Shown here: piece after piece, positions 62,436-64,000 of the stretch
Position numbering within the stretch: position 1 is the first letter of the stretch
Layout: each line of letters opens with the position of its first letter
Assembly: GCA_039545295.1 (NCBI GenBank)
Contig: BCIK01000003.1
Span: 558,001 to 622,000, forward strand
Direction: 5' to 3'
DNA from: Udeniomyces pyricola
Taxonomy: Eukaryota; Basidiomycota; Tremellomycetes; Cystofilobasidiales; Mrakiaceae
Length of the DNA: 64,000 nucleotides
Position numbers and translations under genes: made by a program
Notes under the pieces: generated by a model
Told to the model about the DNA's origin: nothing
Database searches by the model: none
The model's input: only the letters and a program-made list of their open reading frames with translations

Positions 62436-64000
62436 ATGTCGTCTTCCCATCCGTCCAGCCCACGTTGTCCCACACCGGTCGGCGGGTCTCTTCCGCAGCC
62501 ACCTACGCCAACGTCTGTTACGGGCTCTTCCTCCTCCTCCTCCTCCCAACCATTCGTTTCATCCACAAGGATCACTCCCCCACCACAGCTCACTACGGCA
62601 TACACGGCTGACGCTGCATTGTCATCGACCGAAAAATCCAAAGGCAAGAGGCGCGAAAAGGTCTTTGTGTGCGACATTGACGGGTGCGGCAAACGGTACG
62701 GTAAACTCGCCAAGTTTGACGATCATCTTAAGATACATCCCCCACCTCGCTTGATTCAAGCCGAGAGGAATGAGGTAGAGGAGAAGGAGGTCAACGAAAC
62801 GAACAAGAAAGACTGGGAGGATAGAGCTGACGGGGCCTCTTCTGACCAAACCAAGGTGAGAGACGATTCCTTCACTCACACTCACCCATCCTTCCTTCGC
62901 TTCATCAACTATTCCTAACACGTCGTCCACTTGCCATCCTACCAACAGGTTCCACCTGATACTGCTCTCACTTGTCCACGGTGTCCGAACCGCTCAGCTT
63001 TTCACCGACCCTGGCACCTCGAAGCACACCTTCGCTTCCATATCGAAGAAGACGCCAAGCCATTCGCCTGCGAGCGACTAGGCTGTGGGAAACGTTTCAA
63101 GTCGGCTCAGCATCTTAAACGACATGCAGAGACATGCGAGGGAAAGTACAAGGTATGTATTCGAGGTTCTCTTTTGCTCGCTATGATTGAAGCAGGGTCG
63201 AATAAGGGAATCAAGGGAAACAAGGGAGAAAGCAGAATTCCTGGGTACTTGGATGTCTGACAAACGCGTTTGATCCCCTACACAGTGTGAGGAATGTTCT
63301 CAGACATTCCACTGGCCACAACTGCTGCGAAACCACCGGCTCACAGCTCACACAGATGGTCCGCCAGGCGCGTTACCGTACAAGTGCTCGTTTCAAGGTT
63401 GCACCAAGTCCTACCCAAACACCCAGAAACTGGAGCAGCATCTGAAAACTCATGATGGTACGTCTTTGCTTCCTCTCGTTCTTGATATGTCCGGTTTCCC
63501 TGCGTCTACGCTGTTTTGATTCCTATATCCTTCTTTCTCCTTCTGATCCTCAATGTAACCTAATATTCCCCCTTCTCACTTCCTTCTTCCGGGATTGGTA
63601 TCGCTTCTGCCCTTTGCTCCCTTTCTATCTCATTTTTACTGTTTCGACTGCACGCCCATCAAATCTAGATTCACGTTACACTTGCTACCACCCGTCCCAT
63701 GCTTCCCTACCGAATGGGCATGTTTCCTTTTCAACATGGTCCCTTCTTCAAGCGCATCTCAAGTCAGCCCACCCACCGACGTGCCCATACGAGGCATGCA
63801 AGGACCGCAAGCCGTTCAAGTCAAAGAAGAATCTCAAGGCTCATCTTCAGGTCCACCGAGAAAGGGAGGAAGATGAGCGGTTGGCGTTGGAAAATGGAGA
63901 AAAGGAGATAGAGGAGCAGGAGGAAGGACAGGAGGGGAGAGGAAGAAAGAGGAAGAGACTGGACAGCCTTGATGGGAGCGAAGAAGATCAACGCAGAAGT
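62436..64000 (+). CDS. TFIIIA-like multi-C2H2 zinc finger protein, 3' end outside window
   Basis: TFIIIA binds the internal promoter of 5S rRNA genes and starts RNA polymerase III complex assembly. Four exons are visible: 62436-62855, 62949-63152, 63286-63457 and 63669 to the edge. A Ser/Pro-rich lead of about 70 residues is followed by fingers: FVCDIDGCGKRYGKLAKFDD..H, LTCPRCPNRSAFHRPWHLEA..H, FACERLGCGKRFKSAQHLKR..C, KCEECSQTFHWPQLLRNHRL..H, YKCSFQGCTKSYPNTQKLEQ..H, a long-spaced finger starting YTCYHP and ending WSLLQAHLKSAH, and TCPYEACKDRKPFKSKKNL..H. The irregular fingers and the WSLLQAHLKSAHPPTC linkage resemble fungal TFIIIA, which has nine fingers. A charged Glu/Arg/Lys-rich segment with KRKR runs to the window end. 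A different multi-finger transcription factor is possible. Confidence 0.72.

Overview
The window is nuclear DNA of a fungus, most likely a basidiomycete. The evidence is dense short genes on both strands, many introns (mostly about 50-150 nt) with GT-AG borders, pyrimidine-rich leaders, and a gene complement (COP9 signalosome subunit, START-like DUF3074 protein, Sec7-domain Arf-GEF, medium-chain acyl-CoA dehydrogenase) typical of that group. I cannot fix the order or genus. There is no prokaryotic, viral or organellar segment, and I saw no intact transposon, tRNA or rRNA gene. Four unresolved bases (4865, 46098, 46106, 59347) all lie inside C/G homopolymers.

Layout, left to right: the 3' part of a medium-chain acyl-CoA dehydrogenase gene (+); the exosome subunit Rrp46 (-); a Golgi-type glutaredoxin-fold membrane protein that has lost its active-site cysteine (+); a secreted copper amine oxidase with 17 exons (+); phosphoserine aminotransferase with an 11-nt exon (-); ZNHIT2-like HIT zinc-finger protein (+); COP9 signalosome subunit 8-like protein (+); an Old Yellow Enzyme (+); an unrecognised Ser-rich disordered protein (+); a probable mitochondrial ribosomal protein with a KOW-like region (-); a 2005-residue Sec7/PH Arf-GEF (+); glycogen debranching enzyme with 25 exons, five of them 15-21 nt (-); a 3.8-kb gap without a supported gene; a 1407-residue disordered protein with a possible Sds3-like segment (+); a DUF3074 START-like protein (+); the DEAD-box helicase Spb4 (-); and, cut by the right edge, a TFIIIA-like multi-zinc-finger protein (+).

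The gene models were built by hand. For each complete multi-exon gene I chose splice sites so that reading phase is kept through every junction and the spliced length is a multiple of three, and I used family motifs to decide between alternatives. The most useful results are genes that no single open frame reveals: Rrp46, the N-terminal exon of the debranching enzyme 533 nt upstream of the rest, and the microexons.

Functionally the genes are mostly housekeeping: RNA and ribosome metabolism (Rrp46, ZNHIT2, Spb4, TFIIIA, mitochondrial ribosomal protein), carbon and nitrogen metabolism (debranching enzyme, acyl-CoA dehydrogenase, phosphoserine aminotransferase, amine oxidase, Old Yellow Enzyme), trafficking (Arf-GEF, Golgi glutaredoxin-like protein) and regulation (CSN8, Sds3-like). 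Spb4 and the TFIIIA-like gene are divergent with only 275 bp between start codons. I found no gene cluster that amounts to a new multi-gene system; the novelty is in gene structure and in the degenerate glutaredoxin.
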